DNA from: JBBDWJ01 sp963824095
GTDB taxonomy: Bacteria > Acidobacteriota > Terriglobia > Bryobacterales > UBA6623
DNA: 64,000 nt
Assembly: GCA_963824095.1 (NCBI GenBank)
Contig: CAWGNS010000014.1
Location: 868,001 to 932,000, forward strand
Direction of reading: 5' to 3'
In this document: in pieces, positions 9,512 to 19,818 of the stretch
Numbering within the stretch: the stretch's first letter is position 1
Layout: each line of letters starts with the position of its first letter
The notes under the pieces: generated by a model
Database searches by the model: none
Told to the model about the DNA's origin: nothing
What the model saw: only the letters and a program-made list of their open reading frames with translations
Program-made: the position numbers and the translations under genes

Positions 9512-11152
9512 ATGAGTCAACTGACTGCAAGACGTCCCGCGGAATGGTTCGGCCGCGCCGCCGGGTCTTCACGCTTAGCCGCATGCGCCAGACTATCCCG
9601 CCTGGCGGCTTGCGCACTGCTGGTTTGCACGCCCTGGGCGGCGCTGCGGGCCGCCGATTCCCCCGAAAGCCTGTTGCTCGAAGTCCAAAGCCTGCTGCAG
9701 CGCGGGCAGCTCGCCGCGGCGGCTCAGAAGCTGGAAGCGGGCTCGAAGGCCTATCCCAACGACCCGCGGCTGTTCAACGCCCACGGCATCGTCAGCGCCC
9801 AAAGCGGCGATCTTGCGGCGGCCGAGTCGCAGTTCCGCAAGGCGGTCGAACTGGCCCCGCAGTTCACCGACGCGCTGCTCAACCTGGGCCGTTTGTATCA
9901 GCAGTCTTCCGATGGCGCCGGCGCGGCGGACAAAGCGATCGCGGCCTACGAGACGATCGTGAGCTACGAGCCCGATCAGGTGGAAGCGAACTACCAATTG
10001 GCGGTACTGTTCGAGAGCCAGGGCTCCTATCGGAAATCGCAGACTCGTCTGACTCGCTTGCCGCAAGCGGCGCAACAGCGCGCGCAGGCGCTTTCGGTGC
10101 GCTGCGCGAATCTGGTGGGCCTGGGGGACGCCGCCGCCGCGGACCAAGCCGCTCGCGAACTGCTGCGAGCGCCGGATCTCTCCGAACTCGATGTGACATC
10201 GATTCTGCCGGTGCTCGACGAGGCCGGCAGCAACGAACTGGCCGTTACGCTGCTGGAAGGACTCGTCACCCGGCAACTGACCTCGGCCGCCAGTCTGCGC
10301 CAGTTGGGCGTGGGCTACGAGCGCGTCGGCAAGCTGCAACAGGCCCGCGAAACGCTCGAAAAGGCGGCGCCCGGCTTTCGGGACGATCTGTTGCCGCTGC
10401 TCCGCGATCTCGCCCGCGTCGCCTACAAGCAAAAAGACTACAAGGGCACGCTGGGGTACCTGGCGCATGCACGCGAGCTGGCGCCAAACGACGCCTCCAT
10501 TCATTTCTTTTTCGGAATCGCCTGCGTGCAGGACGAGTTGATTCTGGAGGCGCGCAACTCGCTGCAAAAAGCCGTGGAGTTGGCGCCCGATCAGCCCTAC
10601 TACAACTACGCGCTGGCCGCGGTCTGGTCGACGCAGCGGCAGGCCGGCGAGGCGGTCCCCTACGTGGAGAAGTTCCTGGCCCTGAAGCCCGGCGACGTGC
10701 GCGGTCGGCTATTGCTGGGGATCGTCTACTATCGGATTGCCGACTATCCCAAAGCCCGCCGCGAGTTGGAGGCCGTCTCGGAAAACGACGTGACCGCAGC
10801 CCCGGCCAACTATTTCTTGGGGCGCATCGACCTGCGCGGCAACGATCTCGACGGAGCCGAGCGGCATTTTCGGCAGGCCGTCGACCGCGTGCCCGACTAT
10901 GCCGATGCGTTGGCGGACCTCGGACTGGTCTATATTCGCCGCAACGAGTACGAGGCCGCCGGGCAAGCGCTCCAGAAGGCGCTCGTGGTCCATCCCGACG
11001 CGTACCGGGCGAATCTGAACCTTCTGTTGCTCTATGAGCGGACCAAAGATCCGCGGCAAGCCGCCCAAAAGGAAAAATTCGGCCAACTCAAGAAGGAGCA
11101 GGAGGAGAAGCTCGATTTGGTGATGCGTACGGTCGAGGTGCAGCCGTATTGA
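9512..11152 (+). CDS. Secreted tetratricopeptide-repeat protein
   Basis: The open frame extends upstream into the receptor gene, but the ATG at 9512 is preferred because it lies after the terminator and gives a signal-peptide-like start (MSQLTARR..., hydrophobic LAACALLVCTPWAALRAAD). The product has about 546 residues made almost wholly of TPR helices, for example LFNAHGIVSAQSGDLAAAE with the next helix RKAVELAPQ, and EAAGQALQKALVVHPDAYRA near the end. TPR scaffolds bind other proteins, and no catalytic domain is seen. A TATAAT box lies at 9445-9450, but its -35 spacing is poor. It is first in a row of four TPR genes on the same strand, which suggests a periplasmic or outer-membrane scaffold working with the receptor upstream. 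The partner is unknown. Confidence 0.82.
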   Translation: MSQLTARRPAEWFGRAAGSSRLAACARLSRLAACALLVCTPWAALRAADSPESLLLEVQSLLQRGQLAAAAQKLEAGSKAYPNDPRLFNAHGIVSAQSGDLAAAESQFRKAVELAPQFTDALLNLGRLYQQSSDGAGAADKAIAAYETIVSYEPDQVEANYQLAVLFESQGSYRKSQTRLTRLPQAAQQRAQALSVRCANLVGLGDAAAADQAARELLRAPDLSELDVTSILPVLDEAGSNELAVTLLEGLVTRQLTSAASLRQLGVGYERVGKLQQARETLEKAAPGFRDDLLPLLRDLARVAYKQKDYKGTLGYLAHARELAPNDASIHFFFGIACVQDELILEARNSLQKAVELAPDQPYYNYALAAVWSTQRQAGEAVPYVEKFLALKPGDVRGRLLLGIVYYRIADYPKARRELEAVSENDVTAAPANYFLGRIDLRGNDLDGAERHFRQAVDRVPDYADALADLGLVYIRRNEYEAAGQALQKALVVHPDAYRANLNLLLLYERTKDPRQAAQKEKFGQLKKEQEEKLDLVMRTVEVQPY

Positions 11153-11225
11153 TGGCAAACGCAGCGAGGAGCGCGGCGGGGAATACGGTCATGTTGCGCC
11201 GTCGGATACGCGAGAGAGACATGCG

Positions 11226-12212
11226 ATGATCGCCCGGATTTCGTTGTGGGCCTTGCTGGCGCTGCCCCTGGCCGCGCACGCCGCCGGAACCGACCCGCTT
11301 CGTGAGAGCCTGCGGTTGCTCTATGGCGGTGATCCGCTCCAGGCGGCGGCGCTGGCGCAGCAATACATCAAGGCCCATCCGGATTCGGCCGCCGGGCGAG
11401 TTTCGCTGGCGCAGGCCAAGATGGCGGTCGGCGATTTCGAGGCGGCCTACCAACAGCTTCGCGAGGCGCTGCGCATCCACCCCAGCGACGTCGAAGCGCT
11501 TTACCACTTCAGCAAGCTGTGCACGATCCTGGCGCAGGTCGAGCATCAGCAGCTTTTCTCGATGGCGCCCGACCACTACCGCGTGCATCAGCTCATGGCG
11601 GAATCCTATCTGGCGCAGAAGAACTTCGCCAAGGCCGAAGAAGCGTATCTGGCGGCGCTCAAGGCCAATCCGAAGTCGGTGACGGTGTTGAACGCGTTGG
11701 GCGATTTGAAGCGGCTCGATCTGGGCGGCGTGGCCGACGGCTCGCTCGACGCCACGCCGGAATCACGTTTCGCGGAAGCGATTCCATACTACTTGCGCGC
11801 GCTCAAGATCGATCCGGGCAACTACGAGGCGCACTACGGTTTGGGCGTGTCGTACCTCAACTCCAACAATACGGCCGAGGCTGTCGCCCATTTCCGCAAA
11901 GCGGTGCGGGCGGACGCCAACTCGGCGGTGGCTTACCTGGCCCTGGGGCGTGCGTTGTTCAGCAGTGGAGACGCCGCCGAGGCCGTCGAGGAACTGCAAC
12001 AGGCAGTGCGGCTCGCGCCCAAGCTACGGCAAGGCTTTTTCCTTTTGGGACGCGCCTATCAAAAGCTGGGCAAGATGGATCTCGCCAAGCAAGCGATCGA
12101 CCAGGAGCGCGCCTTGCGGCAGGCCGAGTTTCGCGCCGCCCAGGAGACGATCTCGACCGGCGGACTGCCTTCGACGCATGCGCAGCCGGCGGATCCGGCG
12201 AACCAGGAATGA
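11226..12212 (+). CDS. Secreted TPR protein, second of four
   Basis: This 328-residue protein has a clear signal peptide (MIARISLWALLALPLAAHAAG). TPR units cover nearly all of the mature protein: DSAAGRVSLAQAKMAVGDFE, AEEAYLAALKANPKSVTVLN, YEAHYGLGVSYLNSNNTAEA and NSAVAYLALGRALFSSGDAA. A purine-rich site (GAGAGAG) lies about 8 bases before ATG. It starts 73 bases after the previous TPR gene and is followed 7 bases later by the next, so co-transcription is likely. No enzymatic motif is visible. Confidence 0.85.
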   Translation: MIARISLWALLALPLAAHAAGTDPLRESLRLLYGGDPLQAAALAQQYIKAHPDSAAGRVSLAQAKMAVGDFEAAYQQLREALRIHPSDVEALYHFSKLCTILAQVEHQQLFSMAPDHYRVHQLMAESYLAQKNFAKAEEAYLAALKANPKSVTVLNALGDLKRLDLGGVADGSLDATPESRFAEAIPYYLRALKIDPGNYEAHYGLGVSYLNSNNTAEAVAHFRKAVRADANSAVAYLALGRALFSSGDAAEAVEELQQAVRLAPKLRQGFFLLGRAYQKLGKMDLAKQAIDQERALRQAEFRAAQETISTGGLPSTHAQPADPANQE

Positions 12213-12219
12213 GCGCTTC

Positions 12220-13140
12220 ATGAAGACCGCTTTCGATCAGCCGGAGCACAGGCGGCGCGAGCCGGAGCGGGCACTGGCGCATTGCAGTCGTGCGTGGGCG
12301 CGCGGGTTGGCCGTGGCGCTGGTCGTGGCGGCCACCTTCGTGGGCGCGCTCCTCGGCCAGCAAGCCCCAGGACCTTCGCCCGCGCCGGACGCGGCCGATA
12401 CGCTGTTCCAAAAAGGGGTCGAGGCTCTCAAAACCGGCCGGCTGCAAGAGGCCGAGAAGGCGTTTCAGCAGGTGCTGGCAGCGCCGCAGGGCGATAACGA
12501 GTTTGTGCGGCAGAATCTCGGCATCGTCTACCAGCAGCGCGGCGATCACGCCAAGGCGGCGGAACAGTTTCGCAAAGCGATCGAGTGGAAGCAGGACGAC
12601 GCCGCGCCCCACGCGCTGCTCGGCGTCAGCCTGCTGGCGTTGGGTAAGCCGCAAGAGGCGGTGGAGCAGCTCGCCAAGGCCGTCCAGCTCGCGCCCGATC
12701 AGCCGGATCTTCGGTTGCAGCTTGCCCTGGCCTATGAGCGCGCCGGAGATACGCCGGAGGTTGTAGAACAGCTACGCGCGCTGCGGCGCCTGCAGCCGAA
12801 AGAGCCGGAGCACGCCTATCGCCTCGGCAAGGCGTACATCGATCTGGCGGCGTGGGCGACGCGAAAGATGATTGAGACCGACCCGCAATCGCCGCGCGTG
12901 TTGCAGTTACTGGGCGAGAATTACCTGGTACAGGGGAACCTGGCGCTGGCGGAGCGCAATCTCTCGCGCGCGGCCGAGCTTGGTCCCGACGTGCCGGGGG
13001 TGCATTGGTCGTTGGCGCAAGTCTACGTGAAGAAAGGCGACAAAGCGGCGGCGCTGCGCGAGCTCGACCGGGAACTGGCCGCCGTGCCAGGCAGCCTGAT
13101 GGCTCTGCGTTTGAAGCAGCAACTGGAGAAGCAGCCGTGA
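12220..13140 (+). CDS. TPR protein with N-terminal membrane anchor, third of four
   Basis: The ATG at 12220 lies 7 bases after the preceding stop, so it is preferred over upstream starts that would lie inside that gene. The product has 306 residues. A short Arg-rich cytoplasmic stretch is followed by one hydrophobic segment (LAVALVVAATFVGALLG), which looks like an uncleaved signal anchor or signal peptide. TPR units follow, such as LFQKGVEALKTGRLQEAEKA and QNLGIVYQQRGDHAKAAEQF, with a final unit ending at residue 300. It probably sits on the outer face of the inner membrane or in the periplasm with its neighbours. Confidence 0.83.
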   Translation: MKTAFDQPEHRRREPERALAHCSRAWARGLAVALVVAATFVGALLGQQAPGPSPAPDAADTLFQKGVEALKTGRLQEAEKAFQQVLAAPQGDNEFVRQNLGIVYQQRGDHAKAAEQFRKAIEWKQDDAAPHALLGVSLLALGKPQEAVEQLAKAVQLAPDQPDLRLQLALAYERAGDTPEVVEQLRALRRLQPKEPEHAYRLGKAYIDLAAWATRKMIETDPQSPRVLQLLGENYLVQGNLALAERNLSRAAELGPDVPGVHWSLAQVYVKKGDKAAALRELDRELAAVPGSLMALRLKQQLEKQP

Positions 13141-13168
13141 GTCAGGCCAGCGGATCCGGCGTTCACAC

Positions 13169-14182
13169 ATGATCTACGATTTCCTCACGAACGCACACTG
13201 GCGAGGGCTCACTAGCCTGGCATTGCTGCTCATCCTCGCCGCAGCCAGCCCGCCGCTCGCCGGCCAGCGCATTGAAACCCTGCCCACCGTGCAACCGCCC
13301 GCCGCCGAGCCCGGCGACCTGCCGCTGACGCCCGAGGAGCGCACGCAGATCGACGCGGCCATCCGCGGCAAGCAACTGGGCGAGGCGGAGAAGCTGTTGG
13401 CGGCGGCCTACGAGCGCCACCCCGACTCCCCCGAGCTGCTCAAGACGCTGGCCCGCATCTCCTTCCAAAACCACAACTACTGGAACGCCGCGATTGCCTA
13501 CAAGAAGGCCGAAAAACTGGAGCCGCTCGACAACTCCAGCCGCTTTTCCCTGGCGATGGCCTACATCGTGCTGGAACACGGCGACTGGGCACGCCCCGAA
13601 CTTCAGACGCTGGCCACCACCGATCCGCAAAACCCGCTGTATCTTTACTGGCTGGGCCGCATCGACTACGATGACCAGCGCTTCGCCGACGCGATCGAGA
13701 AGTACGAGGCCGTGATCGCGATCGACCCCGCGTTCACCCGCGCCTACGACAATCTGGGCCTGTCGCTCGAAGGCGTCGGGCGGCAGGACGATGCCCGCGA
13801 GGCTTTCCAGAAAGCCATCGAGCTGAACCGCCAGCAGCCGTTCCCCTCGCCATGGCCCTCGCTCAACTTCGGAACGATGCTCTACCGCCTGGGGCGCGCC
13901 GGAGACGCCGAGCCCTACCTGCGCGAGGCAGTCCACAACGATTCGGAGCTGGCGCAGGCACAGTATCAACTGGGTGCGCTGCTCGAAAATCGGGGCGAGA
14001 CCGCAGAGGCGATCGAGCATCTGACACGGGCGGCGGAATTGGACCCCGCCGACCCCAAGCCGCACTACGCGCTGGGGCGCATCTACCGCCGTCAGGGAGA
14101 CGAGCAGAAAGCGCGCGCGGCACTGGATCGGTTCAGCGAACTGGAGAAGAAAAGAAACCAGAAAAGGAAAGGCCCCCACTAG
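13169..14182 (+). CDS. Secreted TPR protein, fourth of four
   Basis: This 337-residue protein starts with a signal peptide (LTSLALLLILAAASPPLAGQ). The mature part is a chain of TPR units, for example NYWNAAIAYKKAEKLEPLDN, AFTRAYDNLGLSLEGVGRQD and DPKPHYALGRIYRRQGDEQK. The tail is very basic (KKRNQKRKGPH). It starts 28 bases after the third TPR gene and closes the set; the next gene is convergent. It has no recognisable catalytic part and its function is unknown beyond protein-protein scaffolding. Confidence 0.85.
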   Translation: MIYDFLTNAHWRGLTSLALLLILAAASPPLAGQRIETLPTVQPPAAEPGDLPLTPEERTQIDAAIRGKQLGEAEKLLAAAYERHPDSPELLKTLARISFQNHNYWNAAIAYKKAEKLEPLDNSSRFSLAMAYIVLEHGDWARPELQTLATTDPQNPLYLYWLGRIDYDDQRFADAIEKYEAVIAIDPAFTRAYDNLGLSLEGVGRQDDAREAFQKAIELNRQQPFPSPWPSLNFGTMLYRLGRAGDAEPYLREAVHNDSELAQAQYQLGALLENRGETAEAIEHLTRAAELDPADPKPHYALGRIYRRQGDEQKARAALDRFSELEKKRNQKRKGPH

Positions 14183-14256
14183 CACCTCCCTTCCCCACTG
14201 CCTGGTATTCCAGCCGCCGCGCCATCGAGGCGGGAAATGCCGACCGGACCGAGGTT

Positions 14257-15447
14257 TTAGACGCGGTATTTTTCTATATAAGCCGGCTCTAATTCGCTCC
14301 CGATTCCGGGCATATCGGGGACCAGAACCTGGCCGTCGACCATGCGCAGTTTCTGAAGATGGGAGTTCTGATTCCGGAGACTGCCGCTTTCCAGGTAGAT
14401 CGCATGCGGCATGGTGCAGAGCATCTGGGCGGCCATCCCGCCGCCGCCGTGGCTGGCGATTTCGAGGCCAAAAGCGTCGGCCAATGAGGCAATTTCGACC
14501 CACTCGGTGACGCCGCCGGCGCGGCGGTTGTCGGGTTGCACGACATCGGCGGCCTTGCGCCGCATCAGCTCCAGAAACGAGTATTTGGTGTATTCGTTTT
14601 CGCCCGTGGCGATGCGAATATCGAGGGCGGCGGCGAGCTGGGCGTAGCCATCTTTGAGCCACGGCGGCAGCGGTTCCTCAAACCAGAAGCAGCCCATTTC
14701 CTGAAAAACACGGCCCCGGCGGATGGCTTCATTGGTATTGAGGGCCTGGTTGGCGTCGACCAGGATGCGGCGATCCTTGCCGGCGAGGTCGAGCGCGGCG
14801 CGCACGCGGCGCACATCGTCGTCGAGCGAGTCGCGGCCGACTTTCACCTTGACCGCCCCGAACCCTTCATCGAACGCCGACTCGATCGCGTGGCGGTAGG
14901 CGCTCAAATCGTCGTCATTTTCGTAATACCAACCGACCATGGCGTAGGCGGGAATGCGGTCACGCGCGCCGCCGATCAGCCGGTAGACGGGTGCGTCGAG
15001 CGATTTGCCGACGATGTCCCATAGGGCGATATCGATCGCCGAAACTGCGAAGTGCGTCACGCCCTGCACGCCGTGGTAGTCGAGCGCGCGCCAGAGGTCG
15101 GCGCGGACCTTGCGCGTCATGGTGGGGTCCTGGCCCATCAGCACCGGGGCGCACTCCTTTTCGAGGATGGTGCGCACCGTATCGGGACCGCCGGCCAGCC
15201 TGCCGAACGCGCTGTAGGCCCAACCGGTGACGCCGCCGTCGGTGCGGACTCGCAACACCACGCCGCCGCCGTCGGGGCCAAAGGTCTGAATCGCGTCGTA
15301 GTGCGGACGGCTGGGCGGGAAGCGCAGCAGATCGGTCTCGATACCCGTGATCTTGAGCTCCCGCCGCAGAGGCGCGGTGGCGGCGTTGAGCGTTGTTGCG
15401 GCCGACAGGGCGGCGGCCGCGGTTCCCAGGAACTGACGCCTTTGCAT
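14257..15447 (-). CDS. Tat-exported enolase-superfamily dehydratase/racemase (mandelate racemase group)
   Basis: The ATG at 15447 gives a Tat signal (MQRRQFLGTAAAALSAATTL); upstream starts would bury it. The mature enzyme has the enolase-superfamily layout. In this numbering the Lys-x-Lys base pair is K200/K202 in AVKVKVG, the metal ligands are D231 (VDAN), E258 (EEP) and E283 (GEN), and the second base is the D306 (QPDNRR)/H333 (ASHGGGG) dyad. This set is that of the mandelate racemase subgroup, whose members abstract the proton next to a carboxylate, most often to dehydrate sugar acids. The substrate cannot be named from sequence. Export by Tat is unusual for this family and implies that the folded metalloenzyme works in the periplasm. 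The gene stands alone and converges with the TPR genes. Confidence 0.88.
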   Translation of the reverse strand: MQRRQFLGTAAAALSAATTLNAATAPLRRELKITGIETDLLRFPPSRPHYDAIQTFGPDGGGVVLRVRTDGGVTGWAYSAFGRLAGGPDTVRTILEKECAPVLMGQDPTMTRKVRADLWRALDYHGVQGVTHFAVSAIDIALWDIVGKSLDAPVYRLIGGARDRIPAYAMVGWYYENDDDLSAYRHAIESAFDEGFGAVKVKVGRDSLDDDVRRVRAALDLAGKDRRILVDANQALNTNEAIRRGRVFQEMGCFWFEEPLPPWLKDGYAQLAAALDIRIATGENEYTKYSFLELMRRKAADVVQPDNRRAGGVTEWVEIASLADAFGLEIASHGGGGMAAQMLCTMPHAIYLESGSLRNQNSHLQKLRMVDGQVLVPDMPGIGSELEPAYIEKYRV

Positions 15448-15585
15448 GCCGGGATTGTACAACAGACGCGCGCCGGCGGCCACCCGCCCCACGGGGTAGG
15501 CGCCCGGCGGAGCGAGTGGATCGCGGTCAGCACTATGTATTGAACATTGGCAACAGGCGGCGCGTCGACCCCGCTTGGGGTCCGG

Positions 15586-16083
15586 CTAGGAGCGCCGCGG
15601 ACCGACTTCGTAGAAGCGAGCCAGTTGGTTCACCCGGGCCATCAGCTCGCGCCAGTTGCCTTGCAAGTCGCGGCTATGGGGCAAGCGGGCCAGGTCGCGG
15701 TCGAGATCGGCGGCATAGCGGACCGCGCGTTGAACGCGGTCGCGAGTGTGATCGAATTTCTTACCGTCCCGTACCGAAGAACGCACGTCGTCGAGCGCGT
15801 TCTCCAGTTTCGAGGCCTTTTGCTTGTACTGTTTTTCCTTGCGGGTACCGTCGACGATCGAGTGGTTGAGCTCGTGGTCGAGCTGATTTTTGAAGCTGTC
15901 CGAGAGCCTTTCTGCCTCGTCGGCCAAAACGCGTAGATCGCCGTGACGCCGCACGTCGTAGTCCTGGCGCACATCGTAATCATGGTTCGCTCGCGGGCGC
16001 CGCTGTGCGTGCGCGGCCGGCGCAATCACAGCCGCCAGCAACAGGGGTAGCGCGGATGTTATCCAGACGCGTTTCCGGGTCAT
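15586..16083 (-). CDS. Small secreted helical protein, unknown function
   Basis: The ATG at 16083 has a strong ribosome site (GAGGAGGGC, 5-8 bases upstream) and gives a 165-residue product with a signal peptide ending at AHAQ (about residue 27). The mature protein is highly charged and mostly helical, with a duplicated YDVRQD/YDVRRH segment near its start and long amphipathic helices after it. No family was recognised. It is monocistronic. Confidence 0.75.
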   Translation of the reverse strand: MTRKRVWITSALPLLLAAVIAPAAHAQRRPRANHDYDVRQDYDVRRHGDLRVLADEAERLSDSFKNQLDHELNHSIVDGTRKEKQYKQKASKLENALDDVRSSVRDGKKFDHTRDRVQRAVRYAADLDRDLARLPHSRDLQGNWRELMARVNQLARFYEVGPRRS

Positions 16084-16235
16084 GTTTCGCCCTCCTCGTT
16101 TCGATTTCTCGACAGCGAACTCGCTATTGGAATAGACCCGGTTGACGGGGTTGTGGGTTTCTTTCTTTTGTGGGGGAACGAGGAAGAGGGATATGTGGGT
16201 GCGGCCGTAGCTTCGGACGGGGGCCGTGTTTGTTT

Positions 16236-16256
16236 GGGCAGGCCGGAGGCCTGCCC
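16236..16256. repeat. GGCAGGCC-type palindrome
   Basis: GGGCAGGCC/GGCCTGCCC pair around GAG, with CCCAC following. Near-identical palindromes lie at 37078-37100, 41650-41670 and 54794-54816, with degraded copies near 5211, 31270, 35645, 57772 and 63177. All lie between genes. Confidence 0.75.
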
Positions 16257-16282
16257 CACTGGTACAGGTTGATAATGTGGGG

Positions 16283-16690
16283 ATGAAGATTTCAGTCGAG
16301 ACGCGCGGCTTCAACGACATTCTCGATATCACGGCTCAGGTGCGAGAGGCTTGCGGCGGCGGCAAGGTTCGCGAAGGCGTCGCGCATTTGTTTGTTGTCG
16401 GTTCGACGGCGGCGTTGTCGACCATCGAGTTTGAGCCGGGGGCGGTGCGCGATCTCAAGGAAGCTCTCGAACGCATTGCGCCGATGGATGCCGTCTACCA
16501 CCACAACGAGGCCTGGCACGACGGCAACGGCTACGCGCACCTGCGCGCGGCATTGATGAAGCCTTCGCTTTCGATTCCGATCGAAGGCGGATATCTGATG
16601 CTGGGGACGTGGCAGCAAGTGATTCTGATCGATTTCGATAATCGCCCGCGGAAGAGGACGGTGGTCGTGCAGGTGACGGCGGCGGTGTAG
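16283..16690 (+). CDS. YjbQ/UPF0047 family protein (secondary thiamine-phosphate synthase-like)
   Basis: Starting at the ATG at 16283 the product has 135 residues, the usual length of the family. The conserved core is present: HNEAWHDGNGYAHLRAAL, with His residues that line the presumed active site, and the C-terminal GTWQQVILIDFDNRPRKR. E. coli YjbQ has weak thiamine-phosphate synthase activity, but the true role of the family is unsettled. The gene stands alone between two minus-strand genes. Longer upstream starts would run into the palindrome at 16236 and are not supported. Confidence 0.88.
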   Translation: MKISVETRGFNDILDITAQVREACGGGKVREGVAHLFVVGSTAALSTIEFEPGAVRDLKEALERIAPMDAVYHHNEAWHDGNGYAHLRAALMKPSLSIPIEGGYLMLGTWQQVILIDFDNRPRKRTVVVQVTAAV

Positions 16691-16759
16691 TTGTTGGTTT
16701 TGATTTGTGCGCGGTGTTCGAACGCGGCTCGGATTGCTGACGGTGCGGAATCGGGCTTC

Positions 16760-17535
16760 TTAGCGGACAAGCCAGAGTAGCCAGAGGTAGGCGGTGGGGG
16801 CGGCGAACAGGAAATTATCCATGCGGTCGAGCATGCCGCCGTGGCCCGGCAGCAGCGTGCCGCTGTCTTTCATGCGCGCCGAACGCTTCAGCGCCGACTC
16901 GGCGAGGTCGCCAAGCTGCCCGGCGGCGTTCACGGTGACGGAAAAGCCCAGCGCGGTGGCAACCGTGAACAGCTCGGGCTGGAAGTAGAGCAGATAAGCG
17001 GCGCCGACGCCGGCCGAGAACAGCGCCGAGGCGATGGTGCCTTCCCAGGTTTTTCCGGGGCTGATGGAGGGGGCCAGCTTATGACGTCCGAGATTGCGCC
17101 CGACGAAATAGGCGGCGCTGTCGCCGACCCAGGCCACCAGCAATACCGCAAACAACCAATGCGGGCTGGCGGCCTGCAGCATTCCGGCCAATGCGAACGG
17201 GCCGCAAACATACACCAACCCCAGCAGCGTCCCCGAAGCCGAGCCGAACACGGCCTCCAGCCGCCGCGACGGGTTCAGCCCCAGCGCCAGCAGCACGATA
17301 CACACAATAACCAGGAACGCCGGCTCGGGAAGCTGCGGCGCCATCACCAGCAGGGCTCCGGCGCCATAGCCGAGCACGGTGAAAGGCTCCGCGCCGCGAA
17401 AACGGCTCAGCAGAAAAAACTCGCGCAGGCACAACAGCGCCACCAGCGCCAGCGCGCCGCGCACCACGATGAGTGGCGCAAAAAAAATCAGGAGATAGGC
17501 GGCCGGTATGAGCAGAAGGGCCGTGAGGACCCGTT

Positions 17536-17539
<4 letters not shown>
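16760..17539 (-). CDS. cdsA: Phosphatidate cytidylyltransferase
   Basis: CdsA makes CDP-diacylglycerol from phosphatidate and CTP, the branch point of phospholipid synthesis, in the inner membrane. The 259-residue length and multiple hydrophobic segments fit. The family signature is complete near the C-terminus: SPGKTWEGTIASALFSA, then LGDLAESALKRSARMKDSG and LPGHGGMLDRMD, which carry the acidic metal-binding residues. The start overlaps the uppS stop by four bases (ATGA), so the two are translationally coupled. uppS-cdsA is a common bacterial pair. Confidence 0.96.
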
Positions 17540-18414
<875 letters not shown>

Positions 18415-18561
18415 CGTCTATAAGTGTCTATCTTACAATGCTCTTCGGCCCGGCGTCCAGGTCGCCGGGCGGGCGCCGATGGCCCGGGTTGCAGCCGCCG
18501 GATGGCGTATGTCCCTCAGACAGGCCCGGAGGTTTGCAAACCGGCCCGCCGGCAGCTTGGC

Positions 18562-19797
18562 TCATGCTTCGATGATGGAAACCACGACCATCGCGATCGA
18601 CAGGATGGACATCGCCACCACCGCCACCCAGGCGACGGCGCTCTGGGATTTTTGAATGGCCCACTCGCCCAGCAGGTCGCGCCGGCTGGCCAGCCGCACG
18701 ACCAGAAACAGGATCACCGGCAGCAGCACGCCGTTGAGCACCTGCGAGAACAGAATGGCTCGCACCAGCGGAAAGCCAGGCCATAATACCGTCCCGGCCC
18801 CCAGCACGATCAGCAGCGTATAGAGTCCGTAGAAGGTCGGCGCTTCCGAGAAGCGGCGGTTCACCCCCGACTCGAATCCCAGCCCCTCGCAAACCGTGTA
18901 GGCGGTCGAAAGCGGCAGGATGCTCGCGGCCAGCAGCGAGGCGCTGAACAGGGCGGAGCTGAACAGTAGATAGGCGTAGGGCCCCAGGGGCCGCAGGGCC
19001 TCGGCCGCTTCGGCCGCACTGTGAATTTCGCGCGGACCATGGGCCCAGATCGCGCCGGCCGCGCAGACGATCACGAAGAATGTCATCACCGCCAGAGCGA
19101 CGCAGCCCAAAACGACCTCGGTGCGCGATTGACGATACATTTCGGCGTCGATGCCCTTCTCGACGATCGCCGCCTGCAAGTAGAACTGCATCCAAGGTGT
19201 CACCGAGGTCCCCACCAGCCCGACCACGATGGCCAGATAGGCGCCATCCGTCTGCATCACGGGACGAACCGTGCTGGTAAGCGCCGCCGTCCAATCCGGC
19301 TTGACCAGGATGGCGGAAACCACATAGGCAAGGCACGAACTGCTCAGCACGAGAAACACCTTCTCGACGCCGCGATAGGTACCCTTCACGACCAGGGCCC
19401 AGACCGCGAACGCGCCCAGGGGGACCGAGATATAGCGGTTGATATGAAACAACTCCAGCGAGCTGGCAATACCTGCGAAGTTGGCCGACACGTTGGTCAG
19501 ATTCACGAGCACCACGCCCACCATCACCAGGAATGTGGTGCGCAGGCCGAACTCCTCACGAATCAGATCGGAGAGCCCCTTGCCGGTGACCGCGCCCATG
19601 CGCGAGCACATTTCCTGAGTGACGATGAGCAAGATGGTAATCGGAAGCAGCGTCCAGAGGATCTGGTAGCCGTAGCGGGCGCCGGCTTCGGAGTAGGTGT
19701 AGATGCCGCCGGCGTCGTTGTCGACGATGGCGGTGACGATGCCTGGGCCTAATACGGCCAGGAACAAGGCCAGGCTTCGTCGCATGCGGTCCCACAT
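18562..19797 (-). CDS. NRAMP (SLC11)-related divalent metal transporter, probably Mg2+-type
   Basis: This is a 411-residue membrane protein of about eleven helices with the NRAMP fold. Helix 1 reads GPGIVTAIVDNDAGGIYTYS. The canonical DPGN metal-binding motif is here DAGG, keeping the Asp but losing the Asn. In helix 6 the canonical MPH is replaced by TPW (SVTPWMQFYLQ), so the sulfur ligand that favours Mn/Fe is absent. From family knowledge, NRAMP-related magnesium transporters show losses of this kind. It lies 21 bases after a gene for a soluble MgtE_N/CBS protein, and that domain is the Mg2+-sensing part of MgtE channels, which supports a magnesium role. Substrate is inferred, not shown. 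Confidence 0.85.
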   Translation of the reverse strand: MWDRMRRSLALFLAVLGPGIVTAIVDNDAGGIYTYSEAGARYGYQILWTLLPITILLIVTQEMCSRMGAVTGKGLSDLIREEFGLRTTFLVMVGVVLVNLTNVSANFAGIASSLELFHINRYISVPLGAFAVWALVVKGTYRGVEKVFLVLSSSCLAYVVSAILVKPDWTAALTSTVRPVMQTDGAYLAIVVGLVGTSVTPWMQFYLQAAIVEKGIDAEMYRQSRTEVVLGCVALAVMTFFVIVCAAGAIWAHGPREIHSAAEAAEALRPLGPYAYLLFSSALFSASLLAASILPLSTAYTVCEGLGFESGVNRRFSEAPTFYGLYTLLIVLGAGTVLWPGFPLVRAILFSQVLNGVLLPVILFLVVRLASRRDLLGEWAIQKSQSAVAWVAVVAMSILSIAMVVVSIIEA

Positions 19798-19818
19798 TGG
19801 CGTTTCGACGATCCGGGC

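Noticed and set aside
13163..14662. Open frame of 499 codons on the minus strand
   Set aside because: It spans the TPR gene and the end of the enolase-superfamily gene and has no coherent domain.
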